A DNA stretch of 17,653 nt from Azonexus sp. (GTDB lineage: Bacteria > Pseudomonadota > Gammaproteobacteria > Burkholderiales > Rhodocyclaceae). Positions 8,330 to 16,278 of this stretch are shown piece by piece. The position numbers and the translations under genes were made by a program. The stretch lies in assembly GCA_030697085.1 (NCBI GenBank), contig JAUYQT010000687.1:1-17653 (forward strand), read 5' to 3'. The notes below the pieces were generated by a model. The model worked only from the letters and a program-made list of their open reading frames with translations, did not search any database and was not told where the DNA came from. The number at the start of each line of letters is the position of its first letter. Within the stretch, counting starts at the first letter, position 1.

Positions 8330-9411
8330 AACGGATCAAATCTCCGCAATGCCAAGCCACAGGCCACCATCAACGACGAGGAGTCAGCAAGCAAGCTCTT
8401 GGCTCGGACACGGTCGGAGACAACCATATTGGCGAACGGGTTGGCGATCAATGTATTAACCTGGGTACGCGTCGCCACGACCTCGTCAATCCCCGGGATG
8501 ACGGCACAGCCGCCGGCCAGAATAATGTGGTCAACCTTGTTATATTGGGTCGATGTAAAGAAAAACTGCAGGGCACGCGAAACCTCAAGCGCCATGTTTT
8601 CCATGAACGGATTGAGCAATTCGGCCTCATAGCCTTCGGGCAAATTACCAGCGCGCTTGGATGCCTCAGCCTCTTCATAAGTCATGCCGTAATGCCGGGT
8701 GATGTCCTGTGTTAGCTGCCCACCGCCAAACACCTGTTCGCGTGCATAGATTTGCTGCCCATTGCGCAAAACCGTCAGATTCATGATGTTTGCCCCGGCA
8801 TCAACCAAGGCGAGTACCTGATTTTTTCCACCTTCGGGCAATTGGCGCTCTATCAATTCAAAAGCCGACAACGCCGCCAGGGATTCGACATCGATAATCA
8901 CGGCCTTTAGCCCGGCCGCATCAGCCACCGCCAGGCGATCTTCAACCCGTTCTTTTTTCGAGGCGGCAATCAGGACTTCCAGTTCGTCCGGCACGGAGGG
9001 TGACGGCCCAATTACCTGATAGTCGAGATTGACTTCATCAATGGCAAATGGAATGTACTGATTCGCTTCCGACTCGACCTGCGCTTCGAGCTCTTCATCA
9101 CGCAGCCCCGCCGGCACGATAATTTTTTTGGTAATCACTGCAGAGCCTGGCAAGGCCATGGCGACATTTCGCGTCGAAGTACCCAAGCGCTTCCAGGCGC
9201 GCCTAACGCAGTCAACAACGCCTTCAAGATTGGCAATATTGCCATCGGATACCGCGTCTTTGGGCAACACCTCTATGGTGTAGCGCTCAACACGGTAGCC
9301 ATCTTTACCATTGGCGGTCAGTTCACCCAGCTTGACGGCGGACGAACTGATGTCCAACCCAATCAAGGGGCGCGCCTTGGTATTCAACAAACTGGAAATA
9401 TCAAAGCCCAC
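8326..9411 (-). CDS. pilM: Type IV pilus assembly actin-like ATPase PilM
   Basis: PilM is the cytoplasmic actin/FtsA-like ATP-binding protein that binds the PilN N-terminus. It has 361 residues. The phosphate-1 loop is LIGLDISSSAVKLGE (16-30), the phosphate-2 loop is VLALVDAGANIMNLTV (199-214) and the adenosine motif is IILAGGCAVIPGIDE (296-310). The start codon is GTG (9411). An in-frame TAA lies 21 nt upstream and there is no in-frame ATG between, so GTG is the likely start. Only a G-run (GGGGG) resembles a Shine-Dalgarno. It is the first gene of the operon, divergent from ponA, with a promoter candidate at 9429-9456. Confidence 0.95.
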   Translation of the reverse strand: MGFDISSLLNTKARPLIGLDISSSAVKLGELTANGKDGYRVERYTIEVLPKDAVSDGNIANLEGVVDCVRRAWKRLGTSTRNVAMALPGSAVITKKIIVPAGLRDEELEAQVESEANQYIPFAIDEVNLDYQVIGPSPSVPDELEVLIAASKKERVEDRLAVADAAGLKAVIIDVESLAALSAFELIERQLPEGGKNQVLALVDAGANIMNLTVLRNGQQIYAREQVFGGGQLTQDITRHYGMTYEEAEASKRAGNLPEGYEAELLNPFMENMALEVSRALQFFFTSTQYNKVDHIILAGGCAVIPGIDEVVATRTQVNTLIANPFANMVVSDRVRAKSLLADSSSLMVACGLALRRFDPL

Positions 9412-9428
9412 CAGACCCCCAAAAAGTC

Positions 9429-9456
9429 TTTATAAAATACATAGTTAGCGAGACAA
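9429..9456 (-). promoter_or_regulatory. Candidate sigma-70 promoter of the pilMNOPQ operon
   Basis: On the minus strand, TTGTCT (9456-9451) is followed by a 16-nt spacer and TATAAA (9434-9429, 5/6). The predicted start is near 9422, about 10 nt before the pilM GTG, so the leader would be very short. Confidence 0.4.
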
Positions 9457-9497
9457 CCAATAATTCACTTCAAATCCTAGCAACAAGCCCTAGCCAT

Positions 9498-9512
9498 GTA
9501 AAGCACTTTTAC
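9498..9512. repeat. Small dyad overlapping the ponA promoter -35 region
   Basis: GTAAAGCACTTTTAC is a 15-bp inverted repeat with GTAAA / TTTAC arms plus a G-T pair and a 3-nt centre. It covers the -35 region of the ponA promoter candidate and lies about 40 bp from the pilM promoter. It could be an operator for one or both genes, or chance. No known regulator site is recognised. Confidence 0.3.
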
Positions 9513-9538
9513 GGCGGCGTCTGGCCGCAGCGTATAAT
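9508..9538 (+). promoter_or_regulatory. Candidate sigma-70 promoter of ponA
   Basis: A perfect TATAAT is at 9533-9538. The best -35 match is TTTACG at 9508-9513 with a long 19-nt spacer, so the -35 element is weak. The predicted start near 9545 gives a leader of about 23 nt before the ponA GTG at 9568. Confidence 0.5.
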
Positions 9539-9567
9539 CCGCGCAACGAGACCAAACCCTAAATATT

Positions 9568-11880
9568 GTGCCTTCACTCCCTTTGGCGTTACGTGTTTTT
9601 CTTTACCCGCTCATCGCGCTGCTGGGCTTAATTGCAATCGGCGTTGCGGTTGCAATTATCATACTGGTTCTAGCTTACCCCAACCTGCCATCGCTTGAAT
9701 TGCTGACCGATTATCGTCCCAAAATTCCATTGCGAATATACACCGCCGACAAGCACCTGATCGGCGAGTTTGGCGAGGAACGGCGCGCAGTAATTGCGAT
9801 TGGTGATGTGCCGAACATCATGAAACAGGCCATCCTCTCGGCCGAAGATGATCGTTTTTACCAACATGGCGGGATTGACTATCTCGGCATTTTGCGTGCT
9901 GCCGGCACCAATTTGCTGGGCGGCGGGAAAAAACAGGGCGCGTCGACGATTACCCAGCAAGTAGCGCGAAACTTTTTCCTGACCGGCGAAAAGACTTATA
10001 CCCGCAAGCTTTACGAAGCACTGCTCTCCTTCAAAATTGAAAACAATCTCTCCAAAGACCAAATCTTCGAGCTTTATATTAATCAGATATTCCTTGGCCA
10101 ACGGGCCTATGGCTTCGCTGCAGCCTCGCAGATTTATTTCGGCAAACCGCTCAAAAATATTTCCATCGCCGAAGCGGCCATGCTGGCCGGCCTGCCGAAA
10201 GCGCCCTCAGCCTATAACCCCATCGTCAATCCCAAGCGCGCCCGACTTCGTCAGCAGTATGTTTTGCGTCGAATGCACGAAGTGGGACATATCAGTGACA
10301 CCCAGCACGAAGCGGCCCTTAAAGAACCATTGGTGATCAAGCGAGAGCTCACGGAGTACGCGGTCCACGCCGAATTTGCGGCTGAAATGGCCCGTCAGAT
10401 TGCTGCTGAGCGCTTCCCGGAAGATGTTTACTCGCGTGGCATGCAAATTTATACGACCTTGCTCAAGGACGAACAGCAGGCCGCCTACACCAGCCTGCGC
10501 AAGGGGGTCATGGATTACGATCGCCGTCATGGCTACCGTGGCGCCGAGTCATTTCTTGATATGAAGGGGATCAACTCCGATCAGGACGAGACGATCGACG
10601 AAGCGCTGCAAGACATCCACGATGCTGATGACCTGATCCCCGCTCTGGTGCTGGCTGCAGACGAAAAGCAGATCAAGGTTTACCGCAAGGGAGGCGAATT
10701 CATCACGCTGAGCGGCGACGGTATGAAATTTGCAGCCAAGATGCTTGATGACAAAGCGCCCCCCAACAAGCGACTGAAGCGCGGCGCGGTGGTCCGCATC
10801 CAGAAGGATGCCAAGGGTAACTGGCAGATATCTCAATTGCCCGAGGTTGAATCAGCCTTTGTCGCCATTGACCCGAAAGATGGCGCCATTCGCGCCCTGG
10901 TCGGCGGTTTTGACTTCAACCGGAACAAATTCAACCATGTCACCCAGGCTTGGCGACAGCCGGGCTCCAGCTTCAAACCATTCATTTATTCCGCCTCACT
11001 GGAAAAAGGCTTTAGCCCGAGCAGCATTCTGGCTGACGAGCCCATTGTTATTTCAGCCACGGAGACCGGCTCGCAAGCATGGGAGCCGCGCAACTATGAT
11101 GGCAAATACGAAGGGCCAATGAAGATGCGCACGGCACTAGCCAAATCGAAGAACATGGTATCGATTCGCCTCCTGCAATCAATCGGCACTCATTACGCCC
11201 AGGATTATACTGGTCGCTTTGGCTTCGACCCGGCGAAGCATCCGCCTTATTTGACCATGGCTCTCGGCGCCGGCTCCGTAACCCCTTGGCAAATGGTGAC
11301 GGGCTACGCAGTTTTTGCTAACGGCGGCTTCAAGGTTAATCCCTATATCATCCGTGAAATTCTCAATGAGAAAGACCAGATTCTGGCCCGCTCAGCCGAA
11401 GTTCAAGCCGGCGATGACGCTATCCGCGCCATTGACCCACGCAACGCTTTCATGATGGATGCGATGTTGCGCGATGTCACAATCTATGGGACCGCAGGCA
11501 AAGCCTCGGTGATCTTGAAACGCCAGGATCTCGCCGGCAAAACCGGCACAACCAACGAATACGTCGATGCCTGGTTTTGCGGTTACCAAATAACCGTTGC
11601 CGGCTGTGCCTGGATGGGTTTCGATCAGCCCAAAAAACTCGGTAACCGCGAAACCGGCGGCTCGGCAGCCCTCCCGATCTGGATCGGCTACATGAGTCAG
11701 GCATTGAAAAATGTACCGGTTCAGGTACCGGAGATGCCGGAGGGCTTAATTGCCCTCGGAGAAGGGCGTGAGCGCGGCTATATTTACACCGAGAATGCAG
11801 GCAGCAATAGCGTCAGTGAAGAAGCGGAAGCAGCGCCCCCCGAGCCGACGCCAATCCCCGCCCAATTCCCATCCGACTGA
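9568..11880 (+). CDS. mrcA: Penicillin-binding protein 1A (bifunctional peptidoglycan glycosyltransferase/transpeptidase)
   Basis: This class A PBP (mrcA/ponA) polymerises lipid II and cross-links peptide stems at the outer face of the inner membrane. It has 770 residues. An N-terminal membrane anchor (about 10-36) is followed by the GT51 domain with EDDRFYQHGGID (catalytic Glu93), GASTITQQVARNF (about 124-136), RKLYEALLSFKIE (about 146-158) and AEAAMLAGLPKAPSAYNP (about 201-218). A linker/OB-like region precedes the transpeptidase domain, which has all three motifs: S467-S-F-K470 (catalytic Ser467), S527-K-N529 and K658-T-G660. It ends in a Pro/Glu-rich tail. The start is GTG with no clear Shine-Dalgarno and no in-frame ATG upstream. 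It is divergent from pilM, a common arrangement in Beta/Gammaproteobacteria. The stop abuts the cyaY stop with no bases between. Confidence 0.96.
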   Translation: MPSLPLALRVFLYPLIALLGLIAIGVAVAIIILVLAYPNLPSLELLTDYRPKIPLRIYTADKHLIGEFGEERRAVIAIGDVPNIMKQAILSAEDDRFYQHGGIDYLGILRAAGTNLLGGGKKQGASTITQQVARNFFLTGEKTYTRKLYEALLSFKIENNLSKDQIFELYINQIFLGQRAYGFAAASQIYFGKPLKNISIAEAAMLAGLPKAPSAYNPIVNPKRARLRQQYVLRRMHEVGHISDTQHEAALKEPLVIKRELTEYAVHAEFAAEMARQIAAERFPEDVYSRGMQIYTTLLKDEQQAAYTSLRKGVMDYDRRHGYRGAESFLDMKGINSDQDETIDEALQDIHDADDLIPALVLAADEKQIKVYRKGGEFITLSGDGMKFAAKMLDDKAPPNKRLKRGAVVRIQKDAKGNWQISQLPEVESAFVAIDPKDGAIRALVGGFDFNRNKFNHVTQAWRQPGSSFKPFIYSASLEKGFSPSSILADEPIVISATETGSQAWEPRNYDGKYEGPMKMRTALAKSKNMVSIRLLQSIGTHYAQDYTGRFGFDPAKHPPYLTMALGAGSVTPWQMVTGYAVFANGGFKVNPYIIREILNEKDQILARSAEVQAGDDAIRAIDPRNAFMMDAMLRDVTIYGTAGKASVILKRQDLAGKTGTTNEYVDAWFCGYQITVAGCAWMGFDQPKKLGNRETGGSAALPIWIGYMSQALKNVPVQVPEMPEGLIALGEGRERGYIYTENAGSNSVSEEAEAAPPEPTPIPAQFPSD

Positions 11881-12198
11881 TCAATCCAGAACGATAGTCT
11901 CGCCAGACTGCTGGCTGGCGAGACCTGATAGTTTTTCCATCAATTCAGCCCCGTCACGGGTATCGCGCCAGGCTTCGTTATCCCAGCGAAAGTGAAAACC
12001 TCCAGCCTTAGCCGCCACCCATATTTCATGGGCCACGGCATGGCGATTGACAATAATTTTGCTGCCGCCGGCAAATTCGATTTCCAGCACCCCGCCAGCC
12101 GCCAACTCGAAGTCGATATCGGCCTCGCTGGCCTCTAGTCCCTGCTCGATTTTCACCAATGTTGCATCGGCCAAACGGTTGAATTCCTTGTCATCCAT
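11881..12198 (-). CDS. cyaY: Iron-sulfur cluster assembly protein CyaY (bacterial frataxin)
   Basis: CyaY binds iron and modulates IscS-dependent Fe-S cluster assembly. It has 105 residues, the same size as E. coli CyaY (106). Conserved features are the N-terminal acidic helix (MDDKEFNRLADATLVKIE), the GGVLEIEFAGGSKIIVNR strand pair (about 35-52), HEIWVAAKAGGFHF (about 57-70) and the C-terminal QQSGETI. It is transcribed towards ponA, with the two stop codons directly adjacent. The start at 12198 is 42 bp from the divergent lptM start, and I saw no convincing promoter in that short gap. Confidence 0.95.
   Translation of the reverse strand: MDDKEFNRLADATLVKIEQGLEASEADIDFELAAGGVLEIEFAGGSKIIVNRHAVAHEIWVAAKAGGFHFRWDNEAWRDTRDGAELMEKLSGLASQQSGETIVLD
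11897..11924 (+). terminator. Hairpin at the ponA end, possible terminator inside the cyaY 3' end
   Basis: A perfect 10-bp inverted repeat (GTCTCGCCAG at 11897-11906, CTGGCGAGAC at 11915-11924, 8-nt loop) starts 16 nt after the ponA stop and lies within the last cyaY codons. In the plus direction a run of five T begins 7 nt after the stem. That is further than in a classical intrinsic terminator, so it may instead stabilise the ponA 3' end. Confidence 0.45.
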
Positions 12199-12240
12199 CG
12201 TGTGCTACCATCCCGCTCTTTACTGACAGCGCCGTCGCCA

Positions 12241-12423
12241 ATGACCCGAATTGCTGCCGTTTTACTGACAATTGGCCTTGCCGCCTGTGGCATGAAAGGC
12301 CCCCTCGAACTACCACCCGGTCCGGCGCCAGAACCTTTGTTCGGCACGCCAAGAGCCGCCCAACCAGCCGTCAAAACAGGCGCGGCCGATGTTAGCACGG
12401 ACACCAAAACAAACGCCAAATGA
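12241..12423 (+). CDS. lptM: LptM-like small lipoprotein (LPS translocon maturation)
   Basis: This small outer-membrane lipoprotein belongs to the LptM (YifL) family, which in E. coli assists oxidative maturation of the LptDE translocon. It has 60 residues from the ATG at 12241. The signal peptide MTRIAAVLLTIGLAAC has its lipobox Cys at residue 16, followed directly by the family hallmark CGMKGPLELPPG. The rest is a low-complexity Pro/Ala-rich tail. The frame is open back to a start at 12202, but that would add 13 residues before the signal peptide, so I chose 12241. The stop overlaps lysA by 4 nt (ATGA). The lptM-lysA pairing is conserved in many proteobacteria. Confidence 0.9.
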   Translation: MTRIAAVLLTIGLAACGMKGPLELPPGPAPEPLFGTPRAAQPAVKTGAADVSTDTKTNAK

Positions 12424-13685
12424 GCTCATTCACCCTAAAAAATGGCGTTCTGCACGCCGAATCCGTGGCCTTGCCCAGCCTTGCCGAACAGTTTGGCACG
12501 CCCGCCTACGTTTATTCCCGAGCGGCTCTGGAAGGCTCTCTACGCGAGTTCCAGGATGTCCTGAGTAGCCATCCAGCCGGTAGCGGCGCACTTGTCTGTT
12601 TTGCCGTCAAGGCCAACGCCAACTTGGCCGTTCTCAATGTTTTCGCGCGCATGGGCGCAGGGTTCGACATCGTTTCCGGAGGCGAATTGCAGCGGGTGCT
12701 GGCTGCCGGCGCTGATCCGAAAAAGGTGGTTTTTTCCGGTGTTGGAAAAACCGTTGCCGAGATGAAGCAGGCACTTGATGTGGGCATTTTCTGCTTCAAC
12801 GTTGAATCAGCCGCCGAACTGGAGCGACTGAACGAGGTGGCAGCTCAGGCGGGTAAAAAAGCACCGGTCAGCCTGCGCGTCAACCCCAATGTTGACCCAA
12901 AAACTCACCCCTATATTTCGACTGGCCTGAAGGAAGCGAAATTCGGCGTCGCTTACGAGGATGCGCTGGCGCTCTATCGCCGTGCCGCCGCCTTGTCGCA
13001 TATCGAGGTCGCCGGCATCGACTGTCACATCGGCTCGCAATTGCTCGACCCGGCACCTTTCGTTGAGGCTCTTGAGAGAATTTTGGCCCTGCTTGATCAG
13101 TTGACCGCAGAAGGTATCGACATTCACCACCTCGACCTTGGCGGTGGCCTCGGCATTAAATACAAGGACGATCAGGTGCAACCAACGGTTGCTTCCTATC
13201 TGACGCCGCTGCTCGACAAACTGACCGGACGTGGCCTGCAAGTGGTTCTGGAGCCGGGGCGCCGGCTGGTTGGCAATGCCGGCCTGCTGTTGACCCGCGT
13301 TGAATATCTCAAGCCCGGCGAGGGCAAGAGCTTTGCCATTATTGATGCGGCCATGAACGATCTGATGCGGCCGGCGCTCTATGAAGCCTGGCACGACATT
13401 CTGCCCGTCGTACCGCGCCACGGTGATTGCCGCACCTATGACGTAGTCGGCCCGGTCTGCGAAACCGGTGACTTTCTCGGTCAGGCCCGACCGCTCTGCC
13501 TTGAGGCAGGCGATCTGCTTGCCGTGATGTCGGCCGGGGCTTACGGTATGGCCATGAGCTCCAACTACAATACCCGGCCACGGGCGGTTGAAATCATGGT
13601 CGATGGTGATCAGACTTTCGTCATCCGCCAGCGCGAAACGGTCGACCAGCTTTACGCTGGCGAAAGCCTGCTACCCGCGCAATAA
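12420..13685 (+). CDS. lysA: Diaminopimelate decarboxylase
   Basis: LysA is a PLP enzyme that decarboxylates meso-diaminopimelate to L-lysine, the last step of lysine synthesis. The 421-residue length is normal. The PLP lysine is Lys64 in FAVKANAN. Other family segments are CHIGSQLLD, the LDLGGGLGIKY phosphate-binding loop and EPGRRLVGNAG. The active-site Cys347 is in GPVCETGDFL, and the C-terminal segment is SAGAYGMAMSSNYN. The ATG at 12420 overlaps the lptM stop by 4 nt, so it is probably translationally coupled. hslR follows 8 nt after the stop. Confidence 0.97.
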   Translation: MSSFTLKNGVLHAESVALPSLAEQFGTPAYVYSRAALEGSLREFQDVLSSHPAGSGALVCFAVKANANLAVLNVFARMGAGFDIVSGGELQRVLAAGADPKKVVFSGVGKTVAEMKQALDVGIFCFNVESAAELERLNEVAAQAGKKAPVSLRVNPNVDPKTHPYISTGLKEAKFGVAYEDALALYRRAAALSHIEVAGIDCHIGSQLLDPAPFVEALERILALLDQLTAEGIDIHHLDLGGGLGIKYKDDQVQPTVASYLTPLLDKLTGRGLQVVLEPGRRLVGNAGLLLTRVEYLKPGEGKSFAIIDAAMNDLMRPALYEAWHDILPVVPRHGDCRTYDVVGPVCETGDFLGQARPLCLEAGDLLAVMSAGAYGMAMSSNYNTRPRAVEIMVDGDQTFVIRQRETVDQLYAGESLLPAQ

Positions 13686-13693
13686 GCGTCAAT

Positions 13694-14062
13694 ATGCGGC
13701 TTGATAAATGGCTATGGGCGGCGCGTTTTTTCAAGACGCGCACGCTGGCCACCGACGCTATCACCGGCGGCAAGGTGCAGCTAAATGGTAGCCGCGTCAA
13801 AGCTTCGCGTGAGGTGAAAGTTGATGACCGGCTGGAAATCAGTAACAGCGAAGTACGCTGGGAGATCTGCGTTCGTGCTCTCTCAGACAGACGCGGTCCG
13901 GCGCCGGAAGCACGGCTGCTTTATGAAGAAAGCGCAGCCAGCATCGCAGCCCGGGAAATTCAACGCGAAACGCGCCAGCTCGTCATCGACCCGGCGGCTG
14001 ACTTGCACGGTCGCCCAACCAAGCGCGACCGCCGGCAAATCAATCGTTACGGCGACTCATAA
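13694..14062 (+). CDS. hslR: Ribosome-associated heat shock protein 15 (S4 domain)
   Basis: Hsp15 binds 50S subunits carrying nascent peptidyl-tRNA and helps recycle them after heat shock. It has 122 residues, slightly shorter than E. coli HslR (133). The S4 RNA-binding domain occupies about 1-60, beginning MRLDKWLWAARFFKTRTLAT and including GGKVQLNGSRVKASREVKVDD. The basic C-terminal tail GRPTKRDRRQINR is the Hsp15 hallmark and separates it from other short S4 proteins. It starts 8 nt after lysA and is probably in the same transcript. Its last 6 nt overlap the end of the convergent AEC transporter gene. Confidence 0.9.
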   Translation: MRLDKWLWAARFFKTRTLATDAITGGKVQLNGSRVKASREVKVDDRLEISNSEVRWEICVRALSDRRGPAPEARLLYEESAASIAAREIQRETRQLVIDPAADLHGRPTKRDRRQINRYGDS

Positions 14063-14944
14063 AACAATCGCCAGCGCCAACGGCAGAAAGAGCAAAGCTG
14101 CCAGATTGCCGATCAACACAATCGACGCCACGCGCTCGGGTTCCTGCTTGTAACGTTCGGCAAAGAGAAAATTGAGCACGGCCGGCGGCAGGGCGCCGAA
14201 GACCAGCAACATCGCCGCTTCCTGGCCTTTTAAACCGAGCAGCTGGATAACGCCGGCAGCAATCAGCATGCCGGCCAGGGGGCGAAGAATGGCGCTGCCG
14301 GTGGCCACTTTCCATTCACTGAAAGAAACGTCAGTCATCCGCACGCCGAGCGAGAAGAGTAGCAAGGGCACCGAAACGTCGCCCAGCATCTTGATCGCAA
14401 TGACCAAAGGCTGCCAGATGGGGATTTTGAGCATGGCTACGGTCAACCCGGCAATTGCAGCAAAAACCACGGGTATCCGCCAGAGGGTTAATAGCCGTGT
14501 TTTCGGGTCAAGCAGGCGGGCGCCGAAGGAAAAATGCAGGGTGTTTTCGACCATAAAAAGAATCACCGCCGCCGGTAGCGCCGCTTCACCCCAGGCCAGC
14601 ACCGCGAGCGGCAGGCCGATATTGCCGGAGTTGTTGAACAACATCGGCGGCACCAGCGTTTTCGGTTGTACGCCGATCAGGCGGGCAATCGGCCAGGCGA
14701 GCAGACCGCAGGTCGCCAACACGAGAAAGCCACCAAGCGCCAACGGCGCGTAGGCAACCAGATCGAAGGATTTGCCGGCCATCGCGGCAAACACCAACGC
14801 CGGCACGAAGACATCCATATTCAGCCGGTTAGCCACCGCCATTTCCGGCTTGTGGTGACGGGCATAAAAATAGCCGGCCGCCACAATCCCGAAAATCGGG
14901 AAGAGAATGGCGAGAAGGCGAAAACTGAGACTCGCCTCGGTCAC
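14057..14944 (-). CDS. AEC (auxin efflux carrier) family transporter
   Basis: This is an inner-membrane protein of 295 residues with about ten predicted helices (around 10-28, 43-57, 68-91, 97-116, 121-143, 157-174, 179-201, 219-238, 243-262 and 273-295). The AEC/BART-fold signature [18 protein letters not shown] (103-120) in the fourth helix supports the family. So does the [17 protein letters not shown] segment (249-265) followed by a short loop and last helix. Family members export or import small carboxylates or amino acids. The substrate here cannot be read from sequence. The start is GTG (14944), overlapping the hslU stop by 4 nt (GTGA) with no visible Shine-Dalgarno, so translation probably depends on hslU. 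The 3' end overlaps hslR by 6 nt, convergent. Confidence 0.88.
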   Translation of the reverse strand: MTEASLSFRLLAILFPIFGIVAAGYFYARHHKPEMAVANRLNMDVFVPALVFAAMAGKSFDLVAYAPLALGGFLVLATCGLLAWPIARLIGVQPKTLVPPMLFNNSGNIGLPLAVLAWGEAALPAAVILFMVENTLHFSFGARLLDPKTRLLTLWRIPVVFAAIAGLTVAMLKIPIWQPLVIAIKMLGDVSVPLLLFSLGVRMTDVSFSEWKVATGSAILRPLAGMLIAAGVIQLLGLKGQEAAMLLVFGALPPAVLNFLFAERYKQEPERVASIVLIGNLAALLFLPLALAIVL

Positions 14945-16278
14945 AAAACGTAGCGGGACAAATCTTCGTCGGCGGCCAACTCACCCAGTCGCAAATTGAC
15001 GTAGGCTGCATCAATCACCAGCTTTTCCTGGCCCACCTTGCCGGTGGCAAATGAAACTTCTTCGAGCAGCTTTTCCATCACCGTATGCAGCCGACGGGCG
15101 CCAATATTTTCGGTTTTTTCATTCACCTGATAGGCGATTTCGGCCAGGCGTCGAACCCCCTCTGCGGCGAATTCAAGCTGCACACCTTCAGTTTCAAGCA
15201 GGGCCTGATATTGCCGGGTTAGGCAAGCGTCGGTCTGCGTCAGAATGCATTCAAAATCGGCGACAGACAGCGAATCCAGTTCAACACGAATCGGAAAGCG
15301 ACCCTGCAATTCCGGGATCAGATCAGAGGGTTTCGACAGATGAAACGCACCGGACGCAATAAACAAAATGTGGTCAGTCTTGATCATGCCGTACTTGGTC
15401 GAAACGGTAGTGCCTTCGACCAGCGGCAACAGATCACGCTGCACACCCTGGCGCGAGACATCGGCGCCCTGCATTTCTGAACGGCTGGCGATTTTGTCCA
15501 GCTCATCAAGAAAAACAATCCCGTTTTGTTCGACCGCCTTGACCGCTTCCAGCTTCACCTCTTCATCATTGACCAGCTTGGCGGCCTCTTCCTCAGTCAG
15601 CAATTTAAGCGCTTCGGGGATTTTTAATTTGCGGGATTTTTTCTTGCCCCCCCCGATATTCTGAAACATCCCCTGGATCTGCTGGGTCAGCTCCTCCATA
15701 CCGGGCGGTGCGAAAATTTCGGCCTGCATGCCAGGCATCGAGACTTCGATCTCGATTTCCTTGTCATCCAGTTCGCCCTCACGCAGCTTTTTACGAAATT
15801 TCTGCCGCGTCCCGCTCTCTTCCGTGACACCCGCATTTTCAGCGAAAAAACCAGGGCCACGTGCCGGCGGCAACAAGGCATCGAGCACCCGCTCTTCAGC
15901 CGCATCCTCGGCCCGGGCGCGCATTTGTTTCACTGCCCGTTCACGCTGCGCTTTAATGGCGATTTCCACCAGATCGCGGATGATCGTCTCGACATCACGG
16001 CCCACATACCCGACTTCGGTGAACTTGGTCGCTTCAATTTTAATAAATGGCGCGTTGGCCAGCCGCGCCAGGCGACGGGCGATTTCCGTTTTACCGACGC
16101 CGGTCGGTCCGATCATCAGGATATTTTTCGGGGTGATTTCCTGGCGCAAGGGCTCTGCTACCTGCGCCCGCCGCCAGCGGTTACGCAGTGCAATGGCGAC
16201 GGCTTTTTTGGCGTTATTCTGGCCGACGATGTGTTTGTCCAGCTCATGGACGATTTCCTGCGGGGTCATTGCCGTCAT
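14941..16278 (-). CDS. hslU: ATP-dependent protease ATPase subunit HslU (ClpY)
   Basis: HslU is the AAA+ unfoldase that feeds substrates to the HslV peptidase. It has 445 residues from the ATG at 16278 (E. coli: 443). It starts [20 protein letters not shown]. Walker A is GPTGVGKT (57-64). The pore-loop context [13 protein letters not shown] follows. The intermediate (I) domain contains [19 protein letters not shown] and [11 protein letters not shown]. Walker B is VFLDELDKI. Sensor/arginine-finger segments include [17 protein letters not shown] and [14 protein letters not shown]. The extreme C-terminus, SRYVL, is the tail that docks into HslV. The frame is open to 16320, but the 16278 ATG overlaps the hslV stop by 4 nt (ATGA) and matches the family N-terminus. 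Confidence 0.97.
   Translation of the reverse strand: MTAMTPQEIVHELDKHIVGQNNAKKAVAIALRNRWRRAQVAEPLRQEITPKNILMIGPTGVGKTEIARRLARLANAPFIKIEATKFTEVGYVGRDVETIIRDLVEIAIKAQRERAVKQMRARAEDAAEERVLDALLPPARGPGFFAENAGVTEESGTRQKFRKKLREGELDDKEIEIEVSMPGMQAEIFAPPGMEELTQQIQGMFQNIGGGKKKSRKLKIPEALKLLTEEEAAKLVNDEEVKLEAVKAVEQNGIVFLDELDKIASRSEMQGADVSRQGVQRDLLPLVEGTTVSTKYGMIKTDHILFIASGAFHLSKPSDLIPELQGRFPIRVELDSLSVADFECILTQTDACLTRQYQALLETEGVQLEFAAEGVRRLAEIAYQVNEKTENIGARRLHTVMEKLLEEVSFATGKVGQEKLVIDAAYVNLRLGELAADEDLSRYVL

Noticed and set aside
9480..9500. Sigma-54-like TGGC...TTGCT element upstream of pilM on the minus strand
   Set aside because: The distance between the GG and GC dinucleotides is 2 nt too long for a sigma-54 -24/-12 promoter.
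12199..12240. Possible promoters in the short cyaY/lptM divergent gap
   Set aside because: I found no -10/-35 pair with acceptable spacing in either direction. Real promoters may lie inside the coding regions.
14080..14104. GGCAG...CTGCC hairpin after hslR as a terminator
   Set aside because: The stem is only 5 bp with an 11-nt loop and no T-run on either strand.
14172..14753. Open frame of 193 codons on the plus strand inside the AEC gene
   Set aside because: It is antisense to a clear membrane-protein frame, and its composition is that of a shadow frame.
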